Assembly (NCBI RefSeq): GCF_000165425.1
Contig: NW_001799078.1
Location: 471,057-535,056 of the forward strand
DNA from: Paramecium tetraurelia
Taxonomy: Eukaryota; Ciliophora; Oligohymenophorea; Peniculida; Parameciidae
Length of the DNA: 64,000 nucleotides
Direction: 5' to 3'
The notes below the pieces were generated by a model that worked only from the letters and a program-made list of their open reading frames with translations, did no database searches and was not told the DNA's origin. Position numbers and translations under genes: made by a program. Positions 30,201 to 42,504 of this stretch are shown here, piece after piece (position 1 is the stretch's first letter; every line of letters starts with the position of its first letter).

Positions 30201-31303
30201 CCTTTGCAAAATTCTATACGCATGGCCCTGCTTAACCTAAGGAGAACCCACCAGTAACTACACTAAAATATATTGTCATCACATCTCCAACAGTATACAC
30301 AGAATCCTAATTTGGATTGTATGTCTATTATATATATATGTCTATTACTTGATCTGCTATCAATTTGGCTCCATACCAAAATCCTAGTGCATACGACCAT
30401 AAACTCGCTGCCCATATTAATCCAATTGCTATGCCTACTCCAAAATCATATTTGGTTGTCTTATTTGCTGCACTCTACAACAGTTAATAGTACTTTTAGT
30501 GTTCGTAATCTTCGCCATCTAGCATTTTCACTGTTTTAATCCCATTTATTGCTTGTTCTGCTATTGCTCCTGCCTCTGCATAAGCTGATTGTGTTGCCAT
30601 TGTAGATTGCTAAATTATCACTGAAAACACAGCAGTTATTATAGATATAACTGGAAGAGTCGCTGTTATTACTATTGCAAGTTACCAACCCCTAAAATTA
30701 TTTATTTATTCTAATTACCAAATGTAACCATATAGAAAACCAAAAAATGTCATAGAAAATGTCATAATGAATGTTGGAACTTTTTCGCCTATCGCACCTT
30801 AAACAGCAAACGATTCGTTAGCTACTTTGCTATTCAATTCATTTGGATTTATAGTGTCAAACCATCCTACCTCTTGATGTAGAATTGCTTTGAAATAATT
30901 TTTTCGAAATTCTATTCCCTATCTTTCCCCAGCTATCATCCAAGTTGCAAACATTGTAAATGACAATATGCCAGTCGCAAGAGCTACCAATAGAAACCAA
31001 CTAAATGAGGATATATCTAATTTTATACATTGCACTCCATCCAGCCTATCGGACCATCTCATCTCCTGCCTCCTGAAACGAATTAACCATTGAACCAAAT
31101 ATCAAAGAAAAGGAGGGAATAGCACCGCCATTCAAAAATGCAGCAACAGATCCCAAGACCATCAGCACAATATCTCGATTTTTTGCGTATCTAAATAATT
31201 GAAAATATGGAATCATTTTTGGCTTCTCTCCTTCTCTCTATCCATTTTCTCTATTCTACGCCCCACTAACCTTTCCTCCAGAAAGTCCTCTCTCTTCTTC
31301 CAT
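27261..31303 (-). CDS. ABCB-subfamily (P-glycoprotein-like) ABC transporter
   Basis: Full-length multidrug-type exporter from ATG 31303 ([20 protein letters not shown]) to TGA 27261. The order is TMD1 ([20 protein letters not shown]), NBD1 (about 30150-29420, Walker [11 protein letters not shown], signature [16 protein letters not shown]), linker, TMD2 from about 29100 ([20 protein letters not shown]), and NBD2 (about 28100-27310) ending in [23 protein letters not shown] and [19 protein letters not shown] are typical of ABCB membrane domains. At least one 28-nt intron lies near 31010-31040. It pumps hydrophobic compounds or lipids; substrate unknown. It converges with the leishmanolysin gene, stops 66 nt apart. 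Confidence 0.94.
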
Positions 31304-31775
31304 GTTTGTGAAATTTATTTCTGAATTTGCTCGATACTAAATCTTCCCCTTTATTTATTCTTTAATTAAACTTTCTATATAATGAAATCATAGATTCCAC
31401 CAAATTTTATAGAATCTCACATTTACTGTCTCACCTACTCTTTATATAAATAAAATTTGACTAAAAACATAATTCATTCTATATCATTGAATGAAATTCA
31501 CAAATTCTTATTTAATCCAAAAATAAATCACAAAGCTATTTGGATTGCAAGATTTCAAACTAAAGGATTGCTAAGATTGATAGATAAGTTATTTATTGAT
31601 TGTTCAATAGAATTATTTATATTAAAAAATCATAAAATACTCTCATCATATAGTCGAATAATTTATCAATAGTTTAGAATAATAAAATCATCAAACTAAT
31701 TTAGATAATTAAAATAGTGTTTAAAATTTACAAATATCACAATTGAAACTTACAAAATCATAAGTTAATGAAAAA
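31304..31775. other. Intergenic region between ABCB and ANTH-like genes
   Basis: 472 nt. A plus-strand frame without TGA runs from about 31457 to 31771 but has no ATG and is F/I/K-rich; I do not accept it as a gene. Otherwise it presumably holds the ABCB promoter and the 3' end of the ANTH-like gene. Confidence 0.4.
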
Positions 31776-32739
31776 TCATGACATCATAATAAAGGAAAGA
31801 GGCCCTTATGATGGAATAAAGAAATTATCCCTTATTGAGGTGGTTCTATTAGGAGTTTGCGAAGCGGTTCTTCTGCGATTCGGACTGGGCTATAGACTTT
31901 TATGAAATTGCTATTATTAAATTTGAAATTCAGATTGATCCTCCCAATCATTTGCAGAAGTGCTGAGCTTCCTTTGATTAATGCATTTCATGTCTAGTTT
32001 TAAGGCTTCTCTGTGAGGAACCTTGGGCTTGTTTTCAAAGTAGTTATTTTCGATAGGTTGTATTTGAAAGGTAATTTTCTGGTCGATCTCGTTGAAATTG
32101 AGAGTATTGAGTTTGTAGAGCAATTCATCAGGAAGCTCGAGCAATTTCCTAATCTCTAAAAATCTTTTAATTTATTTAATGGCTCTGATCCTTTGGGCTT
32201 AGTCATCCTATTTATTTAGGGATTCGTATAAGAATATGATGTCGATTATTAATTTAATGGTTATGCACTTTACTATGGGCACGTCTAACTTAAGAATGAG
32301 AACTTCAAGTTATCTATGCATTTTATACAGGATGTTGATCTATTCGTAATTGTTAGAGAAATTCTTAAGGTAACTACAATAGAGAAATGCGACACTTTAG
32401 AGTACAGCATCGGCAGCACTCTTTTGCGAAAGTTCAATTGTTTTATCAGTCACATAGGGGCCTAAAAATTGTCTAAGCACATGAACCAAATAGTAGGACT
32501 TAAGAGCAGTGATAGTTTTTTGAGGGTGCTGCATCCTAAGTATGATTTTCTTGAGCGCCTCCTAAGAGCTTAGATTATTGAGTTCTCCATCAAGACATCT
32601 TGAAAGAATCTATTATAATTCTTTTTGGTACAAGTATGTGCTTCTGCTTTGGAATATCGTCAATTAGACATTTCAGCCAAGAAGTCTCCACCATATCCTT
32701 ATTCAATATTCGCATGTTTCGCTTAAAGTTATTGAACAT
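31776..32739 (-). CDS. ANTH/ENTH-like clathrin adaptor (AP180/CALM type), probable
   Basis: 313-aa protein from ATG 32739 (MFNNFKRNMRILNKDMVETS) to TGA 31776, with one 22-nt intron near 32610-32635; the codon count is exact. Residues 15-200 are all-helical. The opening WLKCLIDDIPKQKHIL, followed by ILSRCL and MQHPQKTITALKSYYLVHVL, resembles the start of an ANTH domain, which binds phosphoinositides at clathrin sites. The C-terminal 70 residues are Gln/Ser/Arg-rich and probably disordered, as in endocytic adaptors. An upstream in-frame ATG at 32808 would add a hydrophobic AT-rich stretch and was not chosen. Family call is by pattern only. Confidence 0.7.
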
Positions 32740-32840
32740 TGATATTGAATATAAAATTATTAGATTATTTACAAAGCCAGATTGGTATATAATATATAAA
32801 ACACCCATCGCAATAATTAAGTCTTTTATATATATAATAA

Positions 32841-33525
32841 ATGGAAAATAAATAGTCCCTTTAAATTCATATAAACTTAACTTAGTTTATTTCAAAATAG
32901 CACAAAGAAGAGCAATCAGCAAAGTTATATGAAGATTGGCATCAGTTAATAAAACAAAAATTATAAGGCAGCAAATAAGATGAAACTCGCAGATTAGTTT
33001 ATGGAAGATTATCAGAAACTTAGCAAAAGAGTAGAAGACTTACACCAAATCAGACAGTATAAAAAGACCAGGACATCATCAAAGATATAGAAAACATAAA
33101 GTTTAGATTGCAGAAAATAGATTGAATTATTTAAAGAAGCAAACTAACAAAAATTAAAAATTTTGAATGAATATAATTTGTATATTCATTAGTATCAAAC
33201 AATAATGTACTAAATAGTATTAAGCAATCTCAAGCAGGAAGCATTAGAATATGCAGGTAAAAACCTAGTTACTTTTTATTTTGCTATATTAATTTTATTA
33301 GTATTTTCAAATTTCAATCAATAGTATTAGCTTTTTTTAACACACTTTGCTAATATATATTAATCATTCAATAAATATATTAAAAGTAATAATAGATATT
33401 ATGACGAAATTTATTCTAGCAAAAGTATCGATTTGGTTGTTCCCTCTTAATTCTACCTGTTTCCTGACATAATTCTATTTTGTCTTACTCTTAAAAGTAG
33501 TTCCCATTTCATTAGAGTATCATGA
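32841..33525 (+). CDS. Hypothetical protein, possibly with C-terminal membrane segment
   Basis: Frame from ATG 32841 (MENKQSLQIHINLTQ) to TGA 33523-33525. One 28-nt intron near 33060-33085 gives an exact 219 codons. Residues 20-130 are hydrophilic and helical (for example KLYEDWHQLIKQKLQGSKQ, QKLKILNEYNLYIHQYQ). A hydrophobic stretch (NLVTFYFAILILLVF) and an F/Y/I-rich end follow. The first 140 residues look convincingly coding. The last 80 could be a run-on into AT-rich DNA if a 3' intron was missed. It shares 101 nt of divergent DNA with the ANTH-like gene. No family recognised. Confidence 0.5.
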
Positions 33526-33627
33526 CATCATTTTTTATTGAGATTGCAAAAATTCGAGTTTAGATTGCTATGATCAAATTAATTTACAATTAATGATTTT
33601 GTAACAATCAACATCAATCAGGGAAGT

Positions 33628-34922
33628 ATGATGTTTAGATATAGTATTAAAAATTATATATTTATTAATGGGGAACCACTAATGCTTTTAGTCAGAAAAT
33701 CTCCAGGACATTTACAAATCGTAAATGGTAATTTCTTATATTATAAGTAGACGAATTGGCACATAGGGGTGGAAAAAGAAGTTCAAAAATTAGGATTTAA
33801 TGTGAATGTGAGATCTGATCATCTTCACAAACAAAATTTTATGCAATTATATTCAATCGTTAAACCCTAATATGAAGAAATAGTTACTTTGAGTACTTCA
33901 GAATCTCTTTTTGCGACTGAGTTTGAAAATATTAGAACATCGAAGAAAACTCTGGATCCTTTCAAAGAATTCAATGTTACGACTCTAATATAAGACTGTG
34001 AACCCTCTTTACAAGAGTTTGAAAGACAAGTACTCTAATAACTTTCAACATTAAATGGTTGTTTGTTGGAAATATTTTAAAGTTTTCGACAAACCTAACT
34101 GCCCAATAGTAGTAATTAATTGGATACATTTATTCTTAAATTTCGAGATTCATTTGTTTAAGTACATTATTCTAATATTTAATTTAGATCTTAATTCATT
34201 ACTACAATTTGAATTTATTTGCTTAACTAAATAAATGTCAATTCTTGAGCACGTCATCTCTTTAATGTTTAGTATCCAATATGATTTTCAATGACCAAGT
34301 TGCATCTCATATTTATGAGATCAAAAAGTAAGAACAGAAATAAGAAAACTAGAAAATACACAATAAATTGTCACTATTAAGAGAGAAAACATTGGTTGAT
34401 TTTGGAATTTCCATTAAGTATTGTCTGGATTGTGCAACAAGAGAGTACATCCAGAGTAAACTATCCTCGAAGGTTAACACTTGTACTCGCACTTCTTAGA
34501 TGATTTAATAAGATACTTTTGAGACACTGATAATAGAAGATGTTGATTCTACTCATTTACCTTCGAGACCATAGGCTAAATTGCTTCAAGGAACATTTTT
34601 TTAATAGTCCCCGTTTTAGAATGCCATCGAAGCACTAAAATTAATTTAATTTCGATAAACACCTCATCATAAAGTTAAATAACTAGTCGCTTGTTTTAGA
34701 TGCATTTACTCTGCAATCATAGACTATTACAATTATTATAAAAAACAACCTTCAATAATAAGTACGGATGAAATGATACCTATATTTCATTATGTACTTT
34801 GCAAATCTTCACTTTAAAATCCTTATACGCATTTTGAGATTATGCAAAAATACTTAGGCAATTTAGATGGCCTTGAAGGGTTCTACTTAGCCATAATGGA
34901 AGCAGCATTTAACATAGCTTGA
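33628..34922 (+). CDS. VPS9-domain protein (Rab5-type guanine nucleotide exchange factor)
   Basis: 422-aa protein from ATG 33628 (MMFRYSIKNYIFINGEPLM) to TGA 34920-34922. One 26-nt intron near 34160 gives an exact count. The C-terminal 110 residues form a VPS9 domain: STDEMIPIFHYVLCKSS, then EIMQKYLGNLDGLEGFYLAI, with the conserved Asp of DEMIP and the final Tyr/aromatic helix. VPS9 domains load GTP onto Rab5/Rab21 GTPases on early endosomes. The N-terminal 250 residues are helical and unassigned. A 27-nt GTAAAT..TATAAG stretch near 33720 could be an intron or exon, since both keep the frame. Confidence 0.88.
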
Positions 34923-35006
34923 ACATATTTAATTTTTTATATTTTTCTCTTTCCAATAATAAACGATTATTAAAATTATTATAGAATTAAAAAAAATTGA
35001 AAAAAG

Positions 35007-35763
35007 ATGGATGATGAATAAGAATTTCAAAAAAACATATAAAATCAATTTAATAAGTATTGTTATTCATATTGATGTCAAATAGAATCAGATTTGAATT
35101 TAAAAAAGGTTTAGAAACACAATCCTAGAAAGTTTAATAATTAGAAGAAAAGATTAATGAGTTAAAAAATATATTTAAATTAGGTTGCAGATAGATAATT
35201 AAAAAAAATAATAAGAAATAGATAATTTAATAGCTGGATAAAAAAAGTAATTATACAATATATTAATTCCAGACTCACTAATGATCTTAAGAAAGTTTGG
35301 AATAATTTTAGTTCCACGTTGAAGTCATAAAGAAGCGAATCACAAATGATTTCAAATCTATCAGTTTTCTAAGAATAATCAACAATGTATTTTAATTCAC
35401 AATTTTAGTTATTAAGATTTATCTTAGTAAACCAAATAAATCATTCAACAAGAGATCTAAAGTCGATTTCTTCTAATTAAGGACATAGTATTGAAGAAAT
35501 CAGACTTTGATGAATATTCCAAAAAGGTTGAAGAGTAATTTGAAACACTTAGATAAAAAGTATAAACTTTCACTTAGTATTCATAACCAGAGTTTGAATT
35601 CGGACCTAGAAGAGATTCCTTCTAGGGTAAAGTCCCAACATTTCAATTCCAATAACCTCCAATAAAGGGAAATGCTTAAGCAATGAAATAGTATTTATAC
35701 TTTACTAAATTACAAGATAGTTTGAAAAAAAGGAAGAAAAAAATGAATAAGTAATAATACTGA
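35007..35763 (+). CDS. Small coiled-coil hypothetical protein
   Basis: Start MDDEQEFQKNIQNQFN at 35007, TGA 35761-35763. Four small introns (29, 32, 26, 22 nt) give 215 aa with an exact count. The middle and later parts are clearly coding (LTNDLKKVW, SRFLLIKDIVLKKSDFDEYS, EEQFETLRQKVQTFTQ), helical, followed by a Pro/Phe/Gln segment EFGPRRDSFQGKVPTFQF and a lysine-rich end. The 32-nt intron is the least certain. No family recognised. It converges with the minus-strand gene at 36153, 389 nt apart. Confidence 0.6.
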
Positions 35764-36152
35764 GCACATAATATCAAGAGAAATGATAATTAGCTTATAT
35801 AATATATATTATCATTAAATGAGAAGTTAAGTGTAAAATTTTAGAATTTATAAATTATGATAGTAAATTTATATTTAGATCAATTTTAATTTATTGGATT
35901 AGAATAAATATAATATCGATTTAAACTCAGGGTATAGTAATATTGGACTTCTCAAATTACAATTATTTTATAAGAATCTATCCATATTAACCCCTATTTT
36001 GTGAGTGTATTATTTTTCTAAACTTATTAGTGTAGAATGATTTTTTTAATTATTATCACTTTAAAAGAAATTTACTCATTTAATTGGTTATAATTTGTGT
36101 TTTATTTATATTCAAGTTCTATTTATCAATATTAATAAAATATGTACAAAAT
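35764..36152. other. Convergent intergenic region
   Basis: 389 nt of AT-rich DNA between two genes that face each other. No frame or motif stands out; it must contain both 3' ends. Confidence 0.4.
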
Positions 36153-36893
36153 TCAAAAATTACATACCCAGATGGATTTGTTTAATCTACTATAATTAAA
36201 ATTATTCATTGTAGAGAAAGGATAATGATAATGGGATTTTCTCATACTTCTTTATGTTTTAACGATTGGAACACCTATATTTGAGACAGGCAATTTGTAT
36301 AAAATTTAATCTTGGCGAGTAACTTTAAAGTCATAAGCAGTTTTATTTAATTGATTGTTATTTTTGGGAATAGTGAAAGGAATGCTAGTTATATTCACGA
36401 TATCTCTTTTTTTCACTTGTTGACTTTTTGCTCTCCTTTAAGACTTTGGCTTATATTCATAGAAGTTAGTTTCAGTGTTTCCCATCTACCTATTAAGAAT
36501 ATCAATGGCAATTGATTCATCCAACTTGTGTAAGTCTTTAAAGTTTAAGCTTTGTCTCATCTATCTCTCTATCCTCCAAGTTTAATCACCTATATTAGTA
36601 ACATCAACAGAATTTTTTTTTTTTTCCTCAAATGTATGTTCTTTCTGAATAAACTATTTAATGTTAATTTATTTTGGTTCTGTGAGAAATTGAAATTACA
36701 AGCTTTGTTTAACAGCTGTGAATTTTGGTTTTTTATTTTTTTTATCACTTTCTTTGATGATGTAGATTTACTTCAACAATTTTTAGGTATCAGATGTGTT
36801 CAAGATTTGACTATCAGTTTAATCCGTTCTTGTTGATAGTTACTTAGAAATGCTTTATTATATTCGAGCAGATAATTAATTTATATTTTGCAT
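36153..36893 (-). CDS. Hypothetical basic protein (246 aa)
   Basis: Intronless minus-strand frame of exactly 247 codons, from ATG 36893 (MQNINQLSARIQQSISKQL) to TGA 36153. It is rich in Lys, Gln, Asn, Ser and Thr, with short ordered-looking motifs (TETNFYEYKPKSQRRAKS, NITSIPFTIPKNN, YKLPVSNIGVPIVKTQRS). No signal peptide, membrane span or catalytic motif. It may be a cytoskeleton-associated or disordered protein. A plus-strand hydrophobic frame (36552-36836) lies entirely inside it and is a shadow. No family recognised. Confidence 0.7.
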
Positions 36894-37083
36894 ATTTTTA
36901 TATGAACTTATTAAGAAATTATCTGCAGAACTCTAATTATATTTGATAAATAAAATAAATAAATTTACAATCCAATCGAAGAATTTATTATATATACATA
37001 CATCATCTTTATTCAAAAGGGAACTTATATTAAATTATAGATCTTTTAAAGTGGATGTTACCATTCCCTAAATTTTAATAAAA

Positions 37084-37641
37084 ATGACACATCAAAATGA
37101 TTAATATTTAGATATCAACTTTTTAACTGAGACATTTATGATGCTCACTTTCTATACTTTAAAGACATCAATAAGTATATTAAATTATAAATTCAATTTT
37201 TAGGTTATATAATTTTTATTCTTTTATTTTTAACAATTTAAAGGAATTTATTCCCTCCAAGTTTCATGTATCAATTTCATATATCTAGATATAAATCGAG
37301 ATTTATCTTTTGATTTCTATTAAGATTATATTATTATTATTGATTTTTATAAAAAAGTAACAATGCTTCTTGGATTCAAGGATTATTTTACTCTAATACC
37401 ATTTAATTACAATCCCTCTATATTCTCACTTGATCTTTATCCTTAGAAAAACTATTAAGTATTTTAAGTCTATCTGTTTAATTGTTTGTTTATACCTTTA
37501 TATAATATTATTATTGATTATTTACAAATCTTGAACAATTAATATGATTTCAATTTCTATGTTCAAACTAAATAAGAAAATGGAATGCAAGGAATCAGTC
37601 TTTCTAATTCAAAAAGTAATTAAACAGTGCTTGATTTTTGA
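37084..37641 (+). CDS. Doubtful open frame (186 codons)
   Basis: Plus-strand frame MTHQNDQYLDINFLTETFMM.. from ATG 37084 to TGA 37639-37641, with no intron needed. It is very rich in Phe, Tyr, Ile and Leu, as AT-rich noncoding DNA would be. Parts near the end (LLGFKDYFTLIPFNYNPS, QTKQENGMQGISLSNSKS) look more like protein. Because TGA is the only stop, frames of this length can arise by chance. It ends only 23 nt before the next gene. It could be a real gene, a relic, or upstream sequence of the next gene. Confidence 0.22.
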
Positions 37642-37664
37642 GTATTTATATTTTAATATAATAA

Positions 37665-40600
37665 ATGTTATAAATTTTCGTTTTTTCTATTTTGTCATTA
37701 TTGACATTTGGATTTAATGTGTTGCGGCCTTCCTTTGTGGAAAGAAATAGAGTAGAAATGTCATTCAGTTAAAGGATGAGTTACAATTTTGGGAATAATT
37801 TTAACATGTACACAAGTGAAGGAGTTGTAATAAATGAGAATTCAATATAATTTGAAAAACCAGGCAGATTAGTTATGAACATTCCTTTGGTAGAAGGGAT
37901 TGACTACGCTTTACAATTTAAATTTGACAGTTTGAATGCAAATCATATTGCATGTGTAGGGATCGGTAGTTAGGGGTTCATTTTATCAGAGGTCTTGGGA
38001 ATTGAGAAAACCAATCTCAGTCATTTTTAATTAGGATATTGTAGCGATGGAACCAATTCTACACAATACCCTGATATGTATACTGATTTTAATGAATTTG
38101 ATTATTATTCTGATGAAGAATTTGATGAAATAGATTATTCATTTGGTGAGTCATAGATGACAAATGTTTTTGGATAAAAAGAATTTTATATGGTATTAAG
38201 AGAGAGATAATTAATATTTATGGATAACGAAGAGTACAAATTTAGAATAATTTAGTTCTATTTTAACTATTTTTAATGATCTTGATAGAGCAAGAGCTTT
38301 TGTTCCCATAATTACTATGCATTATAGAAATGAAATTCAAAAGAAATTAATAAAGAAAAGAGAGTGTGTTGTAAGGGAGGAATATGCTGTTTTATTATAA
38401 TTGGTGGGTCAATTGAATCCTTTCAAAAGGGAAATGCCTCCAGAAATGAAAGCTTAGAGAGAGCAAGAGAAAAAGAAGAAGGAGACTGAATTAGCTAAAA
38501 TGTTGAAATAAAAATAGGATGAAAACGAAGATGAAAATCAAGAAGAAGAATAAGAAAAGAAAGAGGAAAAAGAAGAAAAAGAAGAAACAGATGAGGATGT
38601 AAAAAAGGAATAGTAAGATGCAGTTAAAAGAAGTGAAGAAACTAAAAAGATGCACGAGGATATAAATAATCAAGGTGAGGAATCTAGTGATCAAGCAGCA
38701 CTTGCAAATGCCTAAGGAGAAGAAGAAAATTTAAATGAGGACAATGCTGCTGATTAATAAGATGCTCTTGCTGAAGGAGAAGAGGGTTAGCAGGCTGATT
38801 AAGAGGATGGAGAAAAGGGAGAAGAAAAAAAGTCAGACTAAACTGATGAAAAGGGAGATGAGTAAAATTAAAACGAATTGACTGATGAATAAAAGTCACA
38901 AAAAAGTGATGAAAGTCGATCAGAAAACTAAGAAGATTAGATTTCAATTGATGGGAATCAAAATTAATCCGAAAATCAACAATTAGAGGATTAAGGAGAA
39001 CTTTAATCTGGAGAGCTAAGCAGCGAATAATAAATGAAACCTGAAGATGACACTACTGAAAGTATTGTTGGTGTGTTGGATGTTCAATCTCATATTATAA
39101 ATGCTAAATAATTCACAAGAGAAATAATACCTTTAAGAAATAGTGTGGTAGTTGAAAATAAATATACTGTCTTTTAAGATAATTAAAGATTGGCAAAGGC
39201 ATTGCAAGATTATAAGAGTTGTGGATATTCCTATTTAGATATTCGCCCTTCCTAAAACAACTTTTTTGTTTAAATTTAGATAGACAATTTTGATGATTTA
39301 TATGATACTTATCCTGTGGGATTTGGTGTGTATGCTTATCAGATGCTTGATAGATTAAAAGGATGGAGAAATTTGGATGATTAACTTTGGTGCATAGATA
39401 AAGAGAGTGAAGATTTATGGCAATTTGGTGCCCTTTATAGGACAGATGGGACATTTATTGATAGTTATATGTTTGGAGAGTACTTCAAATATTAAGTGGA
39501 TAAATAGGCATAAAGGCAAACTAAAATTAATATTTATTTTTCGAATAAAAATAGAGTAGCATTCAGTTTCGATGATGAGAAAACTATTATGTTAACTTGT
39601 GTAAACCCAAAGTTCAAGTATTATGTTCCCATTTTTGAAACTAAGGCTTATAAAGGTGTTCCTTCAATGACATTATTGCAATATGTTGATGACATTTAAA
39701 TTCCATTTGAGTATTCTGATAGCATAGAAAATATCCAGAATGCTTTTAGTAAAATCTTTAGTTTGATTAACAAGTTTATAATTGAAAAAAGAGGTTCATT
39801 TAATGAAGATGATGATGATTACACTATTTCTGGCATTGATGATGATAAAGGTGCTTCTATTAATATGTGGGATATTAAATTATATGATGCTCAATATGAA
39901 TGGTGGATTAAGATTGATGACTTAAAGCAAGATAAACAGGATATTAATATATGTATTGGAGTAAACTAAATGAGTTCTGAAGACATTCTAACTAATCTAT
40001 TTGATAGACAATACAAAGCATAGGTTGCTTATATTTGTGATAAGAATGACTTTATTCATACATTTTTTTAGGAGTGCCCAATCAGTTCAAATCCTATTCT
40101 CTTAGTTCCTGGAAGTGTATTAAGATTTAGATTAAGTGATTATCTGATGGAAGTCTATGATGGTTATCAATTTGCTTATTTCTCTCTTCGAAAAACAGGC
40201 AAAACTGGAGTGATTCCAAGTGCTATTATAAGATCTGATTCTAAAAATAAAATCACCTTCTTAAAAGGACCAATTAACTTTGGACCAAATCCTTTGGCTG
40301 ATAGAGTCGACTATGAATAATTAAACAGAGAAAACTTTGCTAGTTATGACATCTTTACATTCCCAATATTGGAAAATGCTAAAAATGGACTATTTAAATC
40401 TAATACTAATGAGCCTCTATTTAAAAAGAATCAAGTACCAAAACCAGGAAAAAAAGAACCTCCTCTGGGCAGGAACTATGAGACAGAACAAGAAGAGTAA
40501 AAAGTTGAAGATCAAACTACTCATCAGGAATCTAATAAAGAAGAGGAATAAAAGAATGTTGAAAATGAGGAAGCCAAAAAAATAGTTTCATCTAATGTTC

Positions 40601-40894
40601 CAAGTGAAGCACATGCAGATATTCGTATTATATTAATTTACTTTAGATGGAGATACTAATGTTAAATGTTTGATTATTTATGAACATTGTGATTTTGAAG
40701 GTCCTAGCAAATTGTTATATCCAAATAGGTTCGAAGCTGGTCCACCTAATGAATTTAGATCTTTTGAACTTTGTAGGGACACAAAACTCATTGAAATTAT
40801 TATTGAAGGACATGTTCAAGAAAAGATGTTTGTGTCTCAATCAGTTGAATGTCTCCCTAGTCCATTTTTTGTAGATGAAATTATAATTATGTGA
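37665..40894 (+). CDS. Large secreted protein with acidic low-complexity segment
   Basis: 1057-aa protein. The ATG at 37665 was chosen over 37758 because it adds a signal peptide (MLQIFVFSILSLLTFGF). Introns of 34 nt (38255-38288) and 22 nt (40625-40646) give an exact count. Residues 40-180 look beta-rich (VEGIDYALQFKFDSLNANHI). About 250-470 are a Glu/Lys/Gln/Asp-rich, highly charged segment. About 480-960 look like repeated globular units (for example YDTYPVGFGVYAYQMLDRLK, WWIKIDDLKQDKQDINICIG). The end is beta-like with few cysteines (IIYEHCDFEGPSKLLYPNRF). No known domain recognised. Likely a secretory-granule, cortical or surface protein (inference). Confidence 0.85.
38460..38970 (+). 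repeat. Acidic Glu/Lys/Gln low-complexity coding segment
   Basis: Purine-rich (GAA/GAG/AAA/TAA) stretch coding long runs such as EEEKKEEKEEKEETDED. It shows as F/L-rich frames on the minus strand, which are shadows. Codon-scale slippage repeat rather than a mobile element. Confidence 0.75.
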
Positions 40895-41208
40895 AATTAT
40901 CATATTAAATTTATCATTATTGTTATATAAAATGTGTTTAACAAATAGCATTGAAATCCCTCTTGTATTTATAATGATGAAAAATTCATAGAATCTGAAA
41001 TAGTTGCTTTATAGGAAGTTAACATTTATCTTGATGTTTTCATAATCCTCCATCTAAAATAAGCAATTAAATCAATGAATTATTTTACACCCCTTTCATT
41101 TTCCCAAAATTAATCAAATTAGCAATTATTATAAAATCTTTAATTAAAAAATGAATTTTTCTATTAAAAATAATTCGACATTTTTTTAGAGAAATTACAA
41201 TAAGACAG
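40895..41208. other. Intergenic region
   Basis: 314 nt, AT-rich, between two plus-strand genes. No frame or motif stands out; it contains the promoter of the otubain gene. Confidence 0.4.
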
Positions 41209-42341
41209 ATGGATATAGAAGCTCTTTAAAAGTATAAAAGGCTATTCGAATAAGGAATGAGTTATTAACCAATTGAATCTAAAAAAAATAACTTATCAAA
41301 TTAATATAGTTCAATTAATTCCTTTTAATCTTAAGCATCTCAAAATTAAAGTAAAGATGAACAAAACAAAATTTTCCTATATGTTTCTCTTTACGAAAGA
41401 TTGAAACCCACCATGTCAGATTAAGATAACTTATAAAATTAAAATGAATTGGATAAAAAATAAAACAATAGTGATAAAAAACCTCAAACATAGGTAAAAT
41501 CACAATATTAACGAAAAATAAAATTGAATAACGATAGGAGATTGAGAGTATGCAATGTTTTGAAGGATTTATATAGTAATACTTCAGGGCTCCGTAATGT
41601 TGAAGATTAATATAAATATTATGTCAGAGAAATAGAAAATTAATCAGCCTTATATAAGAATTACAGTTTAAATTTCCAAAATAAAGCAATTGTACGCAAA
41701 ATCTGCAATGCATTCTTACAAGTCAGAGGGGATGGAAACTGTTTTTATACGGCTTTTGGTTTTTAATTCCTTTATCATTTGCTTTTCTCATATTCTGATG
41801 AAGAATTTGATGAATTTATTAAGAAAATCTTGAATTAGTAAATCAGTTTTGGGATTAAATATGTCAGAAAATAAATAGATGACAAGTAGATTGAAAAAGA
41901 TTGTCTTGAGGAATTTATTTATCTAATAGAAGACCTTAGATAAGAAGGAAAGGAAATTAGGTTTGAGAAATTTAGGCAAACATTTGCTAATTGGTAAATT
42001 AATGAAAATGGAGATGGTTTCTTATATTGTTTATAGACTATATTTTTCAGAAATTTAAGTTATTAATATTTGGAGAAAAGTGAATTCAAAGATATAGTAT
42101 TAGATAAAGAAAATTTATTAATATGGGAAGAAGAATGCAATACAAATGAAGTAATCATAAAACTATTGGCATAAGAATTAAAAATGTATTATAGTTTAAA
42201 GTTATAATTAGACATACTAAATTATTATTTCTCGATAATGAAGTAACGATAAGGGAGTATGAGGAAGAAAATAAAAACACAATAATATTGCTTATCAAGC
42301 CTGGGCATTACAATATAGGTTGGAATATCAGAGAGTAATGA
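41209..42341 (+). CDS. Otubain-like OTU deubiquitinase
   Basis: 368-aa protein from ATG 41209 (MDIEALQKYKRLFEQGMS) to TGA 42339-42341. One 26-nt intron near 42189-42214 gives an exact count. The first 150 residues are polar and low-complexity. The peptidase C65 domain follows: VRGDGNCFYTAFGFQFLYHL carries the catalytic Asp-Gly-Asn-Cys box, and the C-terminal LLIKPGHYNIGW carries the catalytic His. Otubains remove ubiquitin chains (OTUB1/2 type). The intron choice is decided by recovery of the catalytic His, which is otherwise out of frame. It converges with IleRS, 163 nt apart. Confidence 0.93.
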
Positions 42342-42504
42342 ATATAAATTTATATAATCATTATTGTAATTTTTTGGATATTGTTCTTTTGTTAATAAGA
42401 ATAATGTCAATCTAAGATTTTTAAGATTATATTAATCTCTAATTTTAATTATCTATGCGATATTATATTAATCAAAAATATTAATAATTTTAGATTTATC
42501 ATAC

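Noticed and set aside
31457-31771. Plus-strand frame without TGA between ABCB and the ANTH-like gene
   Set aside because: No ATG in frame, composition typical of AT-rich noncoding DNA, no conserved motif.
36552-36836. Plus-strand hydrophobic 94-codon frame
   Set aside because: Lies wholly inside the intact 247-codon minus-strand gene at 36153-36893; the F/I richness is the antisense of lysine-rich sequence.
38491-38947. Minus-strand F/L-rich frames resembling membrane segments
   Set aside because: Antisense of the acidic Glu/Lys segment of the secreted protein.
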